Positions 22,109-32,442 of a stretch of DNA of 64,000 nt are shown one piece after another (position 1 is the first letter of the stretch; every line of letters starts with the position of its first letter). The stretch is from Ascarosepion bandense (taxonomy: Eukaryota; Mollusca; Cephalopoda; Sepiida; Sepiidae). The notes under the pieces are model-generated. The model saw only the letters and a list, made by a program, of their open reading frames with translations. It ran no database searches and was not told the origin of the DNA. The position numbers and the translations under genes were made by a program. Location: positions 17,358,501 to 17,422,500 of the forward strand of contig JBBBDQ010000191.1 in the NCBI GenBank assembly GCA_037127315.1, read 5' to 3'.

Positions 22109-24317
22109 TGTTGTCAGACCAATACTTACCTACATCATGGGCTTTTCCAGTAATATATTACTATGTGAATGGTAGTATTATGAGAGTACCGCCACGAGCG
22201 CTGCTACTGACACTGTCAGCACTCTATCTTCGGGCAGAGGGTGCTCTCTGCTTCCGAGCAGATAGCAATAACACAGTCGTGGTTCCGCCTAAGGGTAGAA
22301 GCACGACCGGGCAAAAATAGACAGACATTTTTTGGCCTCGCCATATAGCCCGGAAATCACAGTTGTAAAAACTGACCATGTGTCACATGTTGCCCTTACT
22401 GGGACGACAGCTAAAAAATGTACCGCAACGAGCGCCACTACTGACACTGTCAACTCTCTGCCTTCGGGTAGATGGCGCTTTCTGCTTCCGAGCAGAGAGC
22501 AATAACCCAGTCGTGGTTCCGACGAAAGGTAGAAGCACGACAGGGGAAAAACAAATAGCTATTTTTTGGCCGGGCCATATAGCCTGAAATCTCAGTCATA
22601 ATTGACCATGTGTCATATGTTGCCCTGACTGGGAGGAACAGCTAAATAATGTATCACCACGAGCGCTGCTATTGATACTGTTAGCCCTCTGCCTTCGGGT
22701 AGAGGGCGCTCTTTGCTTCGGAGCATAGAGCAATAACCCAGTCGTGATTCCGCCGAAGGATAGAAGTACGACTGGGGAAAAACAGACAGGCATTTTTTGG
22801 CCAGGCCATATAGCACGGAAATACCAGTCATAACTGACAATCTGTCACATGTTGCCCTTACTGGGAGGGACAGCTAAATTATGTAGCGCCACGAGCGATG
22901 CTATTGATATTTTCAGCGCTTTGCCTTCGAGTAGAGGGCGCTCTCTGTTCCGTGCAGAGAGCAAAAAACCCAGTCGTGGTTCCGCCGAAGAGTAGAAGCA
23001 CGACTGGGGAAAAATAGACAGACATTTTTTGGCCGGGCCATATAGCCCGGAAATCGCAGTTAAAAACTGACCATGTGTCACATGTTGCCCTTAGTGGGAG
23101 GGACAGCAAAATAATGACCGCCACGAGCGCCACTACTGACACTGTCATCTCTCTGCCTCTGCCCAGAAATCCCAGTTATAAAAACTGACCATGTGTCGCA
23201 TATTGTCCTTACCGAGAGGAATGGCTAAAGAATGTACCACCAGGAGCGCAGCGACTGACACTGTCAGCTCTCTGCCTTTGGGCAGAGGGCGCTCTCTGCT
23301 TCCGAGCAGAGAGCAATAACCCAGTCGTGGTTCCGCCGAAAGGTAGAAGCACGACTGGGGAAAAATAGACAGACATTTTTTGGCCGGGCCATTTAGCCCG
23401 GAAATCCCAGTCATAACTGACCATGTGCCACATGTTGCCCTTACTTGGAGGGACAGCTAAATAATGTAGCGCCACGAGCGCTGCTATTGATACTGTCAGC
23501 CCTCCGCCTCCGGGTAGAGGGCGCACTCTGCTTCCGAGCAGAGAGCAATAACCCAGTCGTGGTTCCACCGAAGGGTAGAAGCCCGACTGGGCAAAAATAG
23601 ACAGACATTTTTTGGCCGGGCCATATAGCCTGAAATCCCTGTCATAATTGACCATGTGTCAGATGTTGCCCATACTGGGAGGGACAGCTAAATAATGTAG
23701 CGCCACGAGCACTATTACTGACACTGTCAGCTCTCTGCCTTCGGGCAGAGGGCGCTGTCTGCCTTCGGGCAGAGGGCACTCTCTGCTTCCTAGCAGAGAG
23801 CAATAACCCAGTCATAGTTCCGCCGAAAGGTAGAAGCACCACTGGGCAAAAATAGACAGCCATTTTTTGGCCCGGCCATAGAGCCCGGATATCCCAGTTA
23901 TAATTGACCATGTGTCACATGTTGCCCTTACTGGGAAAGACAGGTAAATAATGTAGCGCCACGAGCGCTATTACTGACAATGGCAGCTCTCTGCCTTCGG
24001 GAAGATGGCACTCTCTGCTTCCGAGCATAGAGCAATAACCCAGTCGTGGTTCCGCCGAAGGGTAGAATCACGACTGGGGAAAAATAGACAGCTATTTTTT
24101 GGCCGGGCCATATAGCCTGAAATCCCAGTCATAATTGACCATGTGTCACATGTTGCCCTTAGTGGGAGGGACAACTAAATAATGTAGCACCACTGGATAG
24201 TGAGCTCCGCTTACTTTTACACTATTCTTTGTAATCTTTCTGTTTAATATATCTTTCTTTACCTTCTAACCCTTGTTCCGTGTTTTCCTTCCGTGACCCC
24301 ACTTTGGGTCCATATCA
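22109..24317 (+). repeat. Gypsy 3' LTR, expanded to about 2.2 kb
   Basis: Starts TGTTGTCAGACCAATAC and ends GGGTCCATATCA. The first 78 bp and last 134 bp match the 5' LTR; the middle is a tandem array. LTR copies are identical at insertion, so one of them changed length afterwards or the two ends come from different insertions. Confidence 0.85.
22186..24183. repeat. 232-bp tandem array inside the LTR, about 8.6 copies
   Basis: Unit starts (GTAGCGCCACGAGCG or variants) lie at 22186, 22420, 22652, 22883, 23116, 23234, 23466, 23697 and 23953. Spacing is 231-234 bp, except a 118-bp truncated unit at 23116 and a 256-bp unit at 23697 with a 24-bp internal duplication of CTGCCTTCGGGCAGAGGG. Each unit has GGCCGGGCCATATAGCCCGG and the arms CCCAGTCGTGGTTCCGCC and AGCACGACTGGGG. 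GC content is far above its surroundings. Small open frames here are artefacts. Confidence 0.92.
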
Positions 24318-24730
24318 TTAAAATTGGAGAAAATGGGCCATATTAATGGCTGAATATAGGTTTTTGATCAGATTCGATAGAATATCGGTGGTATCGATTT
24401 TCAATATCGGGGAAAATGAGTCGTCTGAGAAGATCTATTAATTTTTAAGTCTAAAACTATAATTTTAGCAAGTTAGAGCAAATTCTGCAGCAAGAACAAC
24501 GATAAATTGGCTGAAATCATGATTTTGATCAGACCTGGTTGGATATCGAGGTATCAAGTTCCAATATCGGGGAGAAATTGATAAAAATAAAGTCGCCCCT
24601 TACCTGACCAGAAGCCTAAAGAATATTTGTGCGAAGTTTGGTGAGAGTCGGATAAAATTTGGGGATTTGTATAAAGGACATACAGACAGATAGACACACA
24701 CACACAAACATCTTGCCTTTTATATATATA
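24318..24730 (+). repeat. Fragment of the CCGGCGTTGC-head repeat family
   Basis: Matches the complement of the 3' half of the copy at 3796-4562, starting inside it at AAATTGGAGAAAATGGGCCA. Its end ACAAACATCTTGCCTTTTAT is the family tail. It abuts the end of the Gypsy LTR with no gap. Confidence 0.75.
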
Positions 24731-25424
24731 CTAGCAGTATAGCCTGGCGTTGCTCGGGTGTAATGAAAGCTTTAAAACTAATCCATGGTGTTGGAGCTTA
24801 GACTCTTTGGACTTGGCACGAAAGACTAAAAAGCAATAGTTGTTTCCAGTTAAAGCGAAACCGTAGACTGAAAGAAAAATGAATGGATGTAAGTCAAATT
24901 TTGACTTCCTGGTATCGATATCAAATAAGTTTTTTTCGTCGTAAACTGAATTTTGAAGGCTAAATACGTCCTCTGAATAAATGGTATCATGGCTGAGACT
25001 AAGAACTAAAATTATACCTACTTAGAGCCAAACCCGAAGCAAAACCTAAAATAAAAGGGCTGAAAAAATACAGACATACAGGCAGATAAACAGACACACA
25101 CACAAACATCTTGCCTTTTTTATATATATATTATCGATTTTCTGCACTATTGTAAGAACTGCAACCTTGAAACTTCTAAATATCGTTTCTTATGTCTTTG
25201 TCTATGAGTGTCTCAAATTTGATTAAAATCGGACCACTCCATCTATAACCCGATTTTTATCGATTTTTGATATTTATCGGGACTACCTCGACACAAAACC
25301 TAGCTAAGAACACTCGCAGACGCTTATAGTACAACTCTGTAAATTTTCAAGAAAATCGGTTCAGCCGTTTCGGCCGGTTCAGGTAACGGACACACACACA
25401 GAGACAAAGTTCCATTTATAAATA

Positions 25425-25436
<12 letters not shown>
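24731..25436 (+). repeat. Composite repeat: module A, short TA run, module B
   Basis: Module A (24731-25120) runs from TAGCAGTATAGCCTGGCGTT to AACATCTTGCC. After a short TA run, module B (25131-25436) runs from ATCGATTTTCTGCACTATTG to GTTCCATTTATAAATAAG. The same order occurs at 40262-40995 and, inverted, at 62581-63130. Confidence 0.8.

Positions 25437-25485
<49 letters not shown>
25437..25485. repeat. (TA)n microsatellite
   Basis: About 50 bp of TA shared by the end of the composite repeat on the left and the end of the ribozyme SINE on the right. A second TA run lies at 25752-25798. Confidence 0.95.
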
Positions 25486-25490
<5 letters not shown>

Positions 25491-25695
25491 TCCGCAGACA
25501 CATCTGTTTTGCTGTATCACAGCTCATCACTCCCGTTAGACATCCGATTGCTTTTACCCAGGTTTGAAACCCGACCAGATTGTGGTCAGTCGGCGACTCT
25601 ACCCTGGGCGCACGGTAGGAGGCTGACATTTAGCGTGTTATATACCATGTAAACATATTCTAGTAGTTAGAGTGTTCTAATTCATTACTGAATGA
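25486..25695 (-). mobile_element. tRNA-headed SINE with decayed hammerhead
   Basis: Same family as 32439-32645. Minus-strand head CGCCCAGGGTAGAGTCGCC and box B GGGTTTCAAACC, then GTGATGAGCTGTGATACAGC followed by AAAACAG. Relative to the 32.4-kb copy the core has lost C3 (G instead) and G12 (A instead), so it should not cleave. It ends at a TA run. Confidence 0.7.
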
Positions 25696-25749
25696 ATGCA
25701 TAGATGCTAGAGTAGCTACTGTTTTTTTTTCAAAGTCTACCATTTTTCC

Positions 25750-25797
<48 letters not shown>

Positions 25798-25937
25798 AAC
25801 TGCTTACTCGGTTAAGTACTTTTGTGAAATTTGCTAACTTCTACTGATTACATTATAAATCTTAATCAAAGAAATATGTCGTTCTGCTTGATCAGTTACT
25901 TCTGTGATACGATGAGCTTTTCTTTCGTTATGTTAGC

Positions 25938-26075
25938 TGAAAAAAAATCTCGTCAACTGAAAGAAAATCTCGCCAACTGAACAAAAAATCAAGTCAACTG
26001 AAGACAAATCCCGTCAGGTGAAGGAAAATCTCACCAGCTGAAAGAAACGCTCGTCAGCTGAAAGAAAATCACATC
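25938..26075. repeat. Degenerate 20-bp tandem repeat, about seven copies
   Basis: CTGAAAGAAAATCTCGTCAA and variants recur with a period near 20 bp, with drift between copies. Confidence 0.8.
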
Positions 26076-26361
26076 GGAATTTTTCTTTATATTGGTAAAC
26101 AGTAAAAAGGCACAGAACGCAAAACGGATAATTGTGATGAATATCAATGCCAAAATAAAGTGTCAGGTAATTTAAGTAAAAATTAAACAAAAAGACACGT
26201 TTGCTGCAAATATATACAGTTTATTATACATTGCAACTAGCCCGAATAAGTTTAAATATCATTAAGAAACAATTACATTTTATGACAATCATATCAGCCT
26301 AACTAAGCGTATTCAATGTGACCACAAGAACTTCACTACATTCATGTAATCATATATATAT

Positions 26362-26399
<38 letters not shown>

Positions 26400-27754
26400 A
26401 TTCATATTCTCTTCGGCAACATAGTGAACTGGTCGGAGTTTCTATTCTACTAATTGACTAATAAGCGTTAATTGAAGGAAATTGTCATAAATACATTTTT
26501 TTTTAGTTTTTCTTAAGTCTAACTAAAGATATACAAGACTTTCACCTGCCAAGGAAAAAAATGAAAAGCGCAGAATAAAAAAATAAAGCAAAGCTTATTA
26601 TTATTTTGTTTCTTCAAATTGCGGCATTCGAGCAAACTTTGTACAAATATCGAACACAGGGATCTAAGCATTTTACTTCTGTTTATCGTCAACGCTTGGA
26701 AATTATACTTTTTGCTTTATAAGTAAAAAAAAATAAATAAATAAATAAAAATAGATAATTTAAGCAAGCAGCTACTTATTTTTTTAATTAATTATTTTAT
26801 TTTTATTTATTTATTTATTTTTATTTATTTATTTTCATCTTGTAATTTTTGTCTTGTTTTTTTTTTTTTGCTTCCTTGAACTCAAAAATTATTTCGTATT
26901 AAATGTAATATGTCATTTAAGAGAAAGTGAAGAAGATTGCAACAGTGAGGATGCATTTCATTTTGAAACGTTCTCCGCTCTTTTAGGTCAAAGATGGAAT
27001 AATATTTTGAAAGTAAAACACTTTTTACTTTTTTCAATCATAAGTACAAAAATTAATTTCAGTCAGTTTGAGACCTTAACCGTTGCTTTTCTTATTTAAA
27101 CTTAAAGACGTATTTACTAACTCGTTTAAATTATTCTGTTACGTTTGCATATAACTCTTTTTAAACCTTGTGAAAGACAAAAGAAATTCATAGAACTTCC
27201 TGCTATTTTTTCGGTAAGACATTCTTTAATTCATCTATGTGTTTGTATGCGTGTACACTGTGCTGGAAAAATGAACAATAATATTGAAATACAAGGAATG
27301 CCAACAGAGTCCCCCAAGTAAAAAGAAAAAAATCCCTAAATTAAAGCTATAATATATTTTTAACAAAAGAACGCCTCTGCACAATATTATTACAAAGCTT
27401 GTTAATGGTTAGATGAGAATATTTGAAACGCTGAACTCGTATGAGACGTCGAGCGGAATTTCACAGATTTTACTATTTGCAATATCTACTTTTGTCTAGG
27501 GTAATCAGGATGATATAGCGTGAGAAAATATGCTACGTAAAATAAAAACTCGGGAGCAGTTTCTCATTTAATACAAAATAATCTATAAAATCTTAAAACA
27601 TCCATTACAATGGCTATGGTTTTATTCCATACATGTAAACGATACCGAGACCAAAGACGTGAGGATGTTGAGAATTTCTAATACGAAATTAATATTAATC
27701 TAAGCATATATGTTTTATAAAATAAATAGATAATAATGTGACATTTTGCACCAC

Positions 27755-27756
<2 letters not shown>
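26076..27756. other. AT-rich stretch, no gene recognised
   Basis: Contains a TA microsatellite (26352-26395), an AAAT-rich stretch (26720-26840) and unremarkable AT-rich DNA. The 81-codon frame at 26854-27099 shows no family feature. Confidence 0.4.

Positions 27757-27826
<70 letters not shown>
27757..27826. repeat. (TA)n-(GT)n microsatellite
   Basis: About 30 bp of TA followed by about 40 bp of GT. A weak hammerhead-like motif (TAGATGA..GTCGAAAG) lies at 27951-27973 on the minus strand, pointing toward it. Confidence 0.9.
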
Positions 27827-27827
<1 letters not shown>

Positions 27828-28182
27828 TTGAAAAAGAAAGATATTTATGTCTATTACATTTATTGATCTTCTTTTTCGCATGCGCTAACATTTCGCAAAT
27901 GTGTCTGTTGCTGTTGTATAAAATAGCCAAACTTCATATTTTATCCAAGCTTTCGACTCACACGTGTCATCTAAGGTCTAAGAAATAAAAGAGAAGAAAA
28001 GAAGATCAAGTATATTTTGAGTAACGCACTGTTTTAATTGTATTGCAATAAAATAAACGATATAAAATACGTATTTTTAATAATATATGTCTACAAGAAT
28101 AATTCATTCTAAAATATATTTGACACATGGCCATATGCGCATACACACTTGCACACACAAACACATGTATATGTTTTTCTTT

Positions 28183-28505
28183 TTTTGTTTTCTTTTAATC
28201 ATATCACCCCCAAGCAAGGCGGTAACGCCACTGATGCGCAGGGGGCTACGTAAGAGAGAAAAGATTGAGAAAGCCGGAAATCACATCCTAAACAGGGAAC
28301 AAGGGATGAGCCTCTTCACCTGTTCAATAGAGAGGGTGGAGTGGGAATCGGGCGATAGTTGAGCTTATCTACTCCAATTAAAAAAAAAACAAAAAAAAAC
28401 AGAAAAGAGTAAAAAAGATTGGAAAAGAGAAAGCCGGAAACCACATCCTAAACAGGGAACAAGGGATGAGCTTCTTCACCTGTTCAATAGACGTAGCCAT
28501 GTATC
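28183..28505 (-). repeat. LINE-tail repeat, one and a half units
   Basis: Read on the minus strand, the end GCGTTACCGCCTTGCTTGGG plus GGTGATATGATTAA is the shared LINE 3' tail. Upstream is a unit of about 135 bp (CTATTGAACAGGTGAAGAGG, CTTGTTCCCTGTTTAGGATG). A second, partial copy of the unit lies at 28410-28505. Related structures are at 31834-32175. Confidence 0.65.
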
Positions 28506-28510
28506 TGTAT

Positions 28511-28646
28511 ATGGTTAAGCGAAAGTAAAGGCCTATTTTAGGCCAACCATCTTCAGTTTTCATTTTTATTGTACAGAAGATTTTACACAAAAAACGGAAA
28601 CTGAAGATAGTTTGCCTGAAATAGGCTTACACTCTCGCTTAACCAT
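28511..28646. repeat. 136-bp hairpin element
   Basis: ATGGTTAAGCGAAAGTAAAG at the left pairs with CTCTCGCTTAACCAT at the right; the arms are about 55 bp with mismatches. Inside each arm is a second small palindrome (GGCCTATTTTAGGCC on the left). No target duplication was recognised. It could be a MITE or a hairpin RNA source. Confidence 0.7.
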
Positions 28647-28708
28647 GGAATAACGTGTCTGTCTTGATTTTTAAAATATTTGCTCTCTCTCTCTGTCTCT
28701 GTCTCTCA

Positions 28709-28750
<42 letters not shown>

Positions 28751-29429
28751 TGAGCTCTCCTAGCGAGTTATCCTATCATTTTATGTACAGGATACTCCTT
28801 TGGATTCTTCTATATCCACACCGCGCATATATATCTATCTATATATATATATATATATAAAAGACAAAATGAAAAAATTTCTTTAGACAACGCGGTTTGT
28901 CCCCAGAGGAAAGGTATGAAGGTAAATATTGAGACTTTTATTTTTTAACTTGTATTTACGCACAAAAATAAAGAAATATATCGTTAATGTTTCTAATATG
29001 AAACTTGAAAACGCTGTAAAACATTGTTAAATTCATCTGTGTCAGGAAAGGCAAATTAGGAAGGTCGCTAAGCAACACGATAATAAGAAAAATGTAGTAA
29101 ATGTTATTGAATATTTATTTTTATTTGTTCATTCATTTTAATATGGTTATCATTTATTATTTTAACTTTTACGCACACATACACATACACTTACGTACAC
29201 GCATGCACTTACGTACGCACCCACACATATATATATGTATATATATTTATATGTATATAAGATAACGATAATTTTTTTATATATTTAGAACAATAGTATT
29301 GGGTTAAGTATGCAGTCTTAAAGGTCGAAAAGTATTACAAGAAAACTTTTTACAATTTATCATATATTTTTCCCATATATTGTCTTCTTATTTTAATTAT
29401 ACTGTTTCTTTCTTTAGATTATATTTGTG

Positions 29430-29430
<1 letters not shown>
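28647..29430. other. Spacer with CT and TA runs, no gene
   Basis: Microsatellites at 28681-28750 and 28817-28860, otherwise AT-rich DNA with no recognised feature. Confidence 0.5.

Positions 29431-29511
<81 letters not shown>
29431..29511. repeat. (CA)n-(TA)n microsatellite
   Basis: About 38 bp of CA then about 43 bp of TA, directly abutting the fold-back element at 29512. Confidence 0.95.
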
Positions 29512-29515
<4 letters not shown>

Positions 29516-29832
29516 GTGTATGGTTAGGTCTTGAAGGCTGTCACAATGCGTTTAGTAAAATAAAGGAAAGTAAAGAAGTTTTTGGGTATTACGTATTTAT
29601 TAAACATTAATATTTCGAGATCAAAATCTCATCTTCAGAATGGCAAGGAGCGTGCGTCTGTCCGAGTGAGTCCGTTCCTTTCAAGACACACACACCTCTG
29701 CCATTCTGAAGATGAGATTTTGATCTCGAAATATTAATGTTTAATAAATAGGTAATACCCAAAAACTTCTTTACCTTCCTTTATTTTACTAAACGCATTG
29801 TGACAGCCTTCAAGACTTAACCATACACTTAA
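29512..29832. repeat. 321-bp fold-back element with paired hammerhead-like motifs
   Basis: Arms of about 134 bp (29512-29645 and 29699-29832) are nearly perfect inverted copies around a 53-bp loop. Each arm has CTGAAGA, one T, hairpin GAGAT/ATCTC, then GAAA: minus strand 29613-29638 and plus strand 29706-29731. Both point outward to TA runs (29431-29511 and 29865-29905). Confidence 0.85.
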
Positions 29833-29863
29833 TATACACAATGCTTCACGCACATTAAAAAAA

Positions 29864-29905
<42 letters not shown>

Positions 29906-30205
29906 CACATTTATGAATCTACCTTTCGTCCACGCATGTTGGCATATCTGGTCGGGTGAACCTGCTATTCATCTTGTAGTTCTTGTTTGTGGAATTCTCT
30001 TCCGTTTGCTTGCTTACCTCATACCTACAATCTTGAAAATTTTAAATGCAACGTCAGTTGCTATCATCTATCTTTTTGATTCCTATCCATCTCTTAAGGT
30101 TTCTTTGACATGCTCTGTTCGCTGTTTTTTTTTCTTTTCTCCCACTGTAACCCTCTGCGCACCAGTGGCGGTCCTGCCTTGCTTGGGGTGAAATGATTAT
30201 AAAAA
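29906..30205 (+). pseudogene. LINE 3' end with internal deletion
   Basis: CACATTTATGAATCTACC starts a remnant of I-Y-K-S-T-I-R and HIWSG, then jumps to the LWNSLP region, and ends with the tail CCTGCCTTGCTTGGGGTGAA. A stretch of roughly 80-90 codons present in the 13.9-kb copy is deleted. Confidence 0.7.
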
Positions 30206-30239
30206 ATATATATATATATCTATATAGGACTGCTACCAT

Positions 30240-30550
30240 TAAGAGAATCTTCTCAAGATTGTAGCTATTATGGAAGTAAGCAAACGGAAGGGAGTTCTAC
30301 AAATGGGAAGTGCGAGATAAAAACTGTTAGAATAGAAGAGACGGTTACATTTAACTATTTCGATAGTAAAGTTGTGGGACTTTGATGTCAATCTAGTGGC
30401 ACGCGTAAATACATTTGGTTCGGGTACCAGGGAAGAAAGCTCGTCAGAGCAGTTGCCATAAAAGTATTTTTTAGAAAAGACAGAGGTAAGTCACATCGCA
30501 TCGATGAGAAAGTGACTGAAGGCGGGCTGACAAGTCAGAATCGATAAATA
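30240..30550 (-). pseudogene. LINE C-terminal fragment
   Basis: Minus-strand pieces match the end of the LINE protein: a TRATRLTSKSHNF-like part, then IEIVKCNRLFYSNSF-like and TPFR, with stops and frameshifts. It lies tail to tail with the fragment at 29906-30205. Confidence 0.55.
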
Positions 30551-31606
30551 GCGGATCCTCCTGTTAATTTCTGTTGCATAGTGACACAGAACTGCTTGCT
30601 CTTTTCCCTGTCGTTTTGTGTTTAATACTTGAACGAGCTGAAGCTTATAGAGTGTCATTTGTAAACGTTTTCTTACGATACGCCAAGGTGTAGAAAATTT
30701 TGTGGTAAAGTATTATTCAATAACTATACTTTAAACTAGGTATATTAAACTTTATAACCTTTTTTTTACAGATTATTTCTATCACAAATACAAATAAAGT
30801 TATAAATATTTAAAGTGCACGTGGACTTTATGGATACCCTGTATTTGCTTTGATAAAAATGCACACAAAATTTTAAATTTAGGCGTTTTATTACGTATTA
30901 ATTTCAAAAGTAATTAAGCCACATATATTTAAATAGCGGACTTTCATTGATAAATTTACATTTCACTATTTCGGTGGTAAAATTGTGGAACTTTGATGCC
31001 AATCTAATTCTTTATGACGAACTCTAGGACCGAATACTATACTTCAACATGAATATTCTTCTAAAATTATCTTCGGAAAAGTGAAAAAAATCTGGTCTTG
31101 CTTCTTTTAAATTGTTCATGTAACAAGAACTTTGTAAACTTGAATGCAAAAACAGTTTACTTGCTTTTTCTTTTTAATTATAAAACCCTCATAACTTTTT
31201 TCCGCTGACATGTCTTGCCAAAAATAGAATTTTGCCCAAGACCAAGCAGCATCTCTAGTTATGTATTAGCTACTATTTTTGTGAAAAAGGCAACATAAAG
31301 ACAAGGCGCGCATTTACAAAAGGGAGACGTGAATTAATTTGCGTCGTTTGACACCTAACTGGTTTACTAACGTGGTTCTTAAGTCAAGTGCATTTGTGAT
31401 TCCATTGATGACAGAATCTAACACAAATATGAGAATACAGGCTAAAACAGATTTTACAAGAACATGAACTGACGAAAGTAAAAGACCGGACTCAGATTTT
31501 TAAAGAAACGTAAAATGTATATCTGTAAATATATTTTAAAAAAAGGCCTTGAAATTTAGAAAAAAAAATGCATGATCTTTATTATTATTGTTGATTTTTG
31601 TCACAG
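30551..31606. other. No gene; small LINE scrap near 30940-31030
   Basis: A short stretch near 30940-31030 repeats TATTTCGGTGGTAAAATTGT, matching part of the LINE fragment at 30240-30550. The remainder is AT-rich and unassigned. Confidence 0.4.
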
Positions 31607-31745
31607 CACCCCGTCCGTTGGAGCAAATAGCAGAAATTTGGGAAATAAAAAGGAATCTCCTGCGAAAAGAACTCGGACGTCACTCTTGAGAAGCTTGTCT
31701 GTCACAACCGTCACCTTAAACGATTGGCCAACGATGTCTGATTAA
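31607..31745 (+). CDS. Candidate terminal coding exon, unknown host gene
   Basis: A pyrimidine-rich splice acceptor (TTGATTTTTGTCACAG) precedes 139 bp that stay open in one frame (one leading base plus 45 codons) to TAA at 31743. The residues include KKESPAKRTRTSLLRSLSV and end NDWPTMSD. Composition differs from the AT-rich surroundings and it does not match any repeat I see here. No upstream exon was found in the window, and no family is recognised. It could equally be a chance frame. Confidence 0.3.
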
Positions 31746-31833
31746 GAGGAAACAATGATACTGTCACTTCTTTTTTACCGATTTCTTCACCGTTTTTTAA
31801 TTTTTTTTTTTGTTGTACTTGTTTTTTTTTTTT

Positions 31834-32175
31834 TAATCATATCACCCCGAGCAAGGCGGTAACGCCACTGAAGAGCAGGGGGCTACGTAGGAATGAAAAG
31901 ATTGGAAAAGAGAAAGCCGGAAACCACATCTTAAACAAGGAACAAGGGATGAGCCTCTTCACCTGTTCAATAGACGTGGGTGGAATGTGAACCGGGCGAT
32001 AGTTTAGTCTATCTACTCCAATTGAGAAAAAAAAGAGAACAGTGAAAAGATTGGAAAAGAGAAAGCCGGAAACCACATCCTAAACAAGGAACAAGGGATG
32101 AGCCTCTTCACCTGTTCAATAGACGTGGGTGGAGTGTGAACCGGGCGATAGTTTAGTCTACCTACTCCAATCTAC
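31834..32175 (-). repeat. LINE-tail repeat, two tandem units
   Basis: Minus-strand end: GCGTTACCGCCTTGCTCGGG plus GTGATATGATTAA, then two tandem units of about 145 bp (31898-32028 and 32046-32172), each with GAGAAAGCCGGAAACCACAT and GGGCGATAGTTTAGTCTA on the plus strand. This is the same unit as at 28.2 kb. Confidence 0.7.
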
Positions 32176-32389
32176 GTAGAAATAATAATATACTTTCTAA
32201 ATCTAAACCTGTTTAATTAATTTCACTGTTAACTAGCAGCGATAACTGCTCAAAATTGTGTACCAACTAAAAATTATCCTTTACATTAATAAAAAAATAT
32301 TGGACTTAAAATGTCTCCAATCCATCCATCCATCCCCTGCGCACATACATATATATATATATAACCAAATGAAACCGTGCTCTAAAGAG

Positions 32390-32392
<3 letters not shown>

Positions 32393-32438
<46 letters not shown>
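32393..32438. repeat. (TA)n microsatellite
   Basis: About 46 bp of TA at the 3' end of the minus-strand SINE. Confidence 0.95.

Positions 32439-32442
<4 letters not shown>

Larger units (their letters stand above)
16922..24317 (+). mobile_element. Inactive Ty3/Gypsy LTR retrotransposon
   Basis: Order: 5' LTR, primer-binding region, long non-coding leader, gag with zinc knuckles, aspartic protease, reverse transcriptase, RNase H, integrase, polypurine tract, 3' LTR. The order of integrase after RNase H is the Ty3/Gypsy arrangement. Stops and frameshifts occur in every domain. The two LTRs share their outer parts (TGTTGTSAGACC start; CACTGGATAG to GGGTCCAYATCA end) but differ nearly nine-fold in length. 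The 5 bases on the left (ATACC) and on the right (TTAAA) do not match, so no target duplication is visible. Confidence 0.92.

Noticed and set aside
23209..23655. 148-codon minus-strand frame and similar ones at 22.6-24.2 kb
   Set aside because: Antisense frames across the 232-bp LTR repeat, recurring with the repeat and lacking any domain.
28595..28646. Hammerhead-like start CTGAAGAT in the 136-bp hairpin
   Set aside because: No GAAA follows the inner hairpin, so the ribozyme core is not met.
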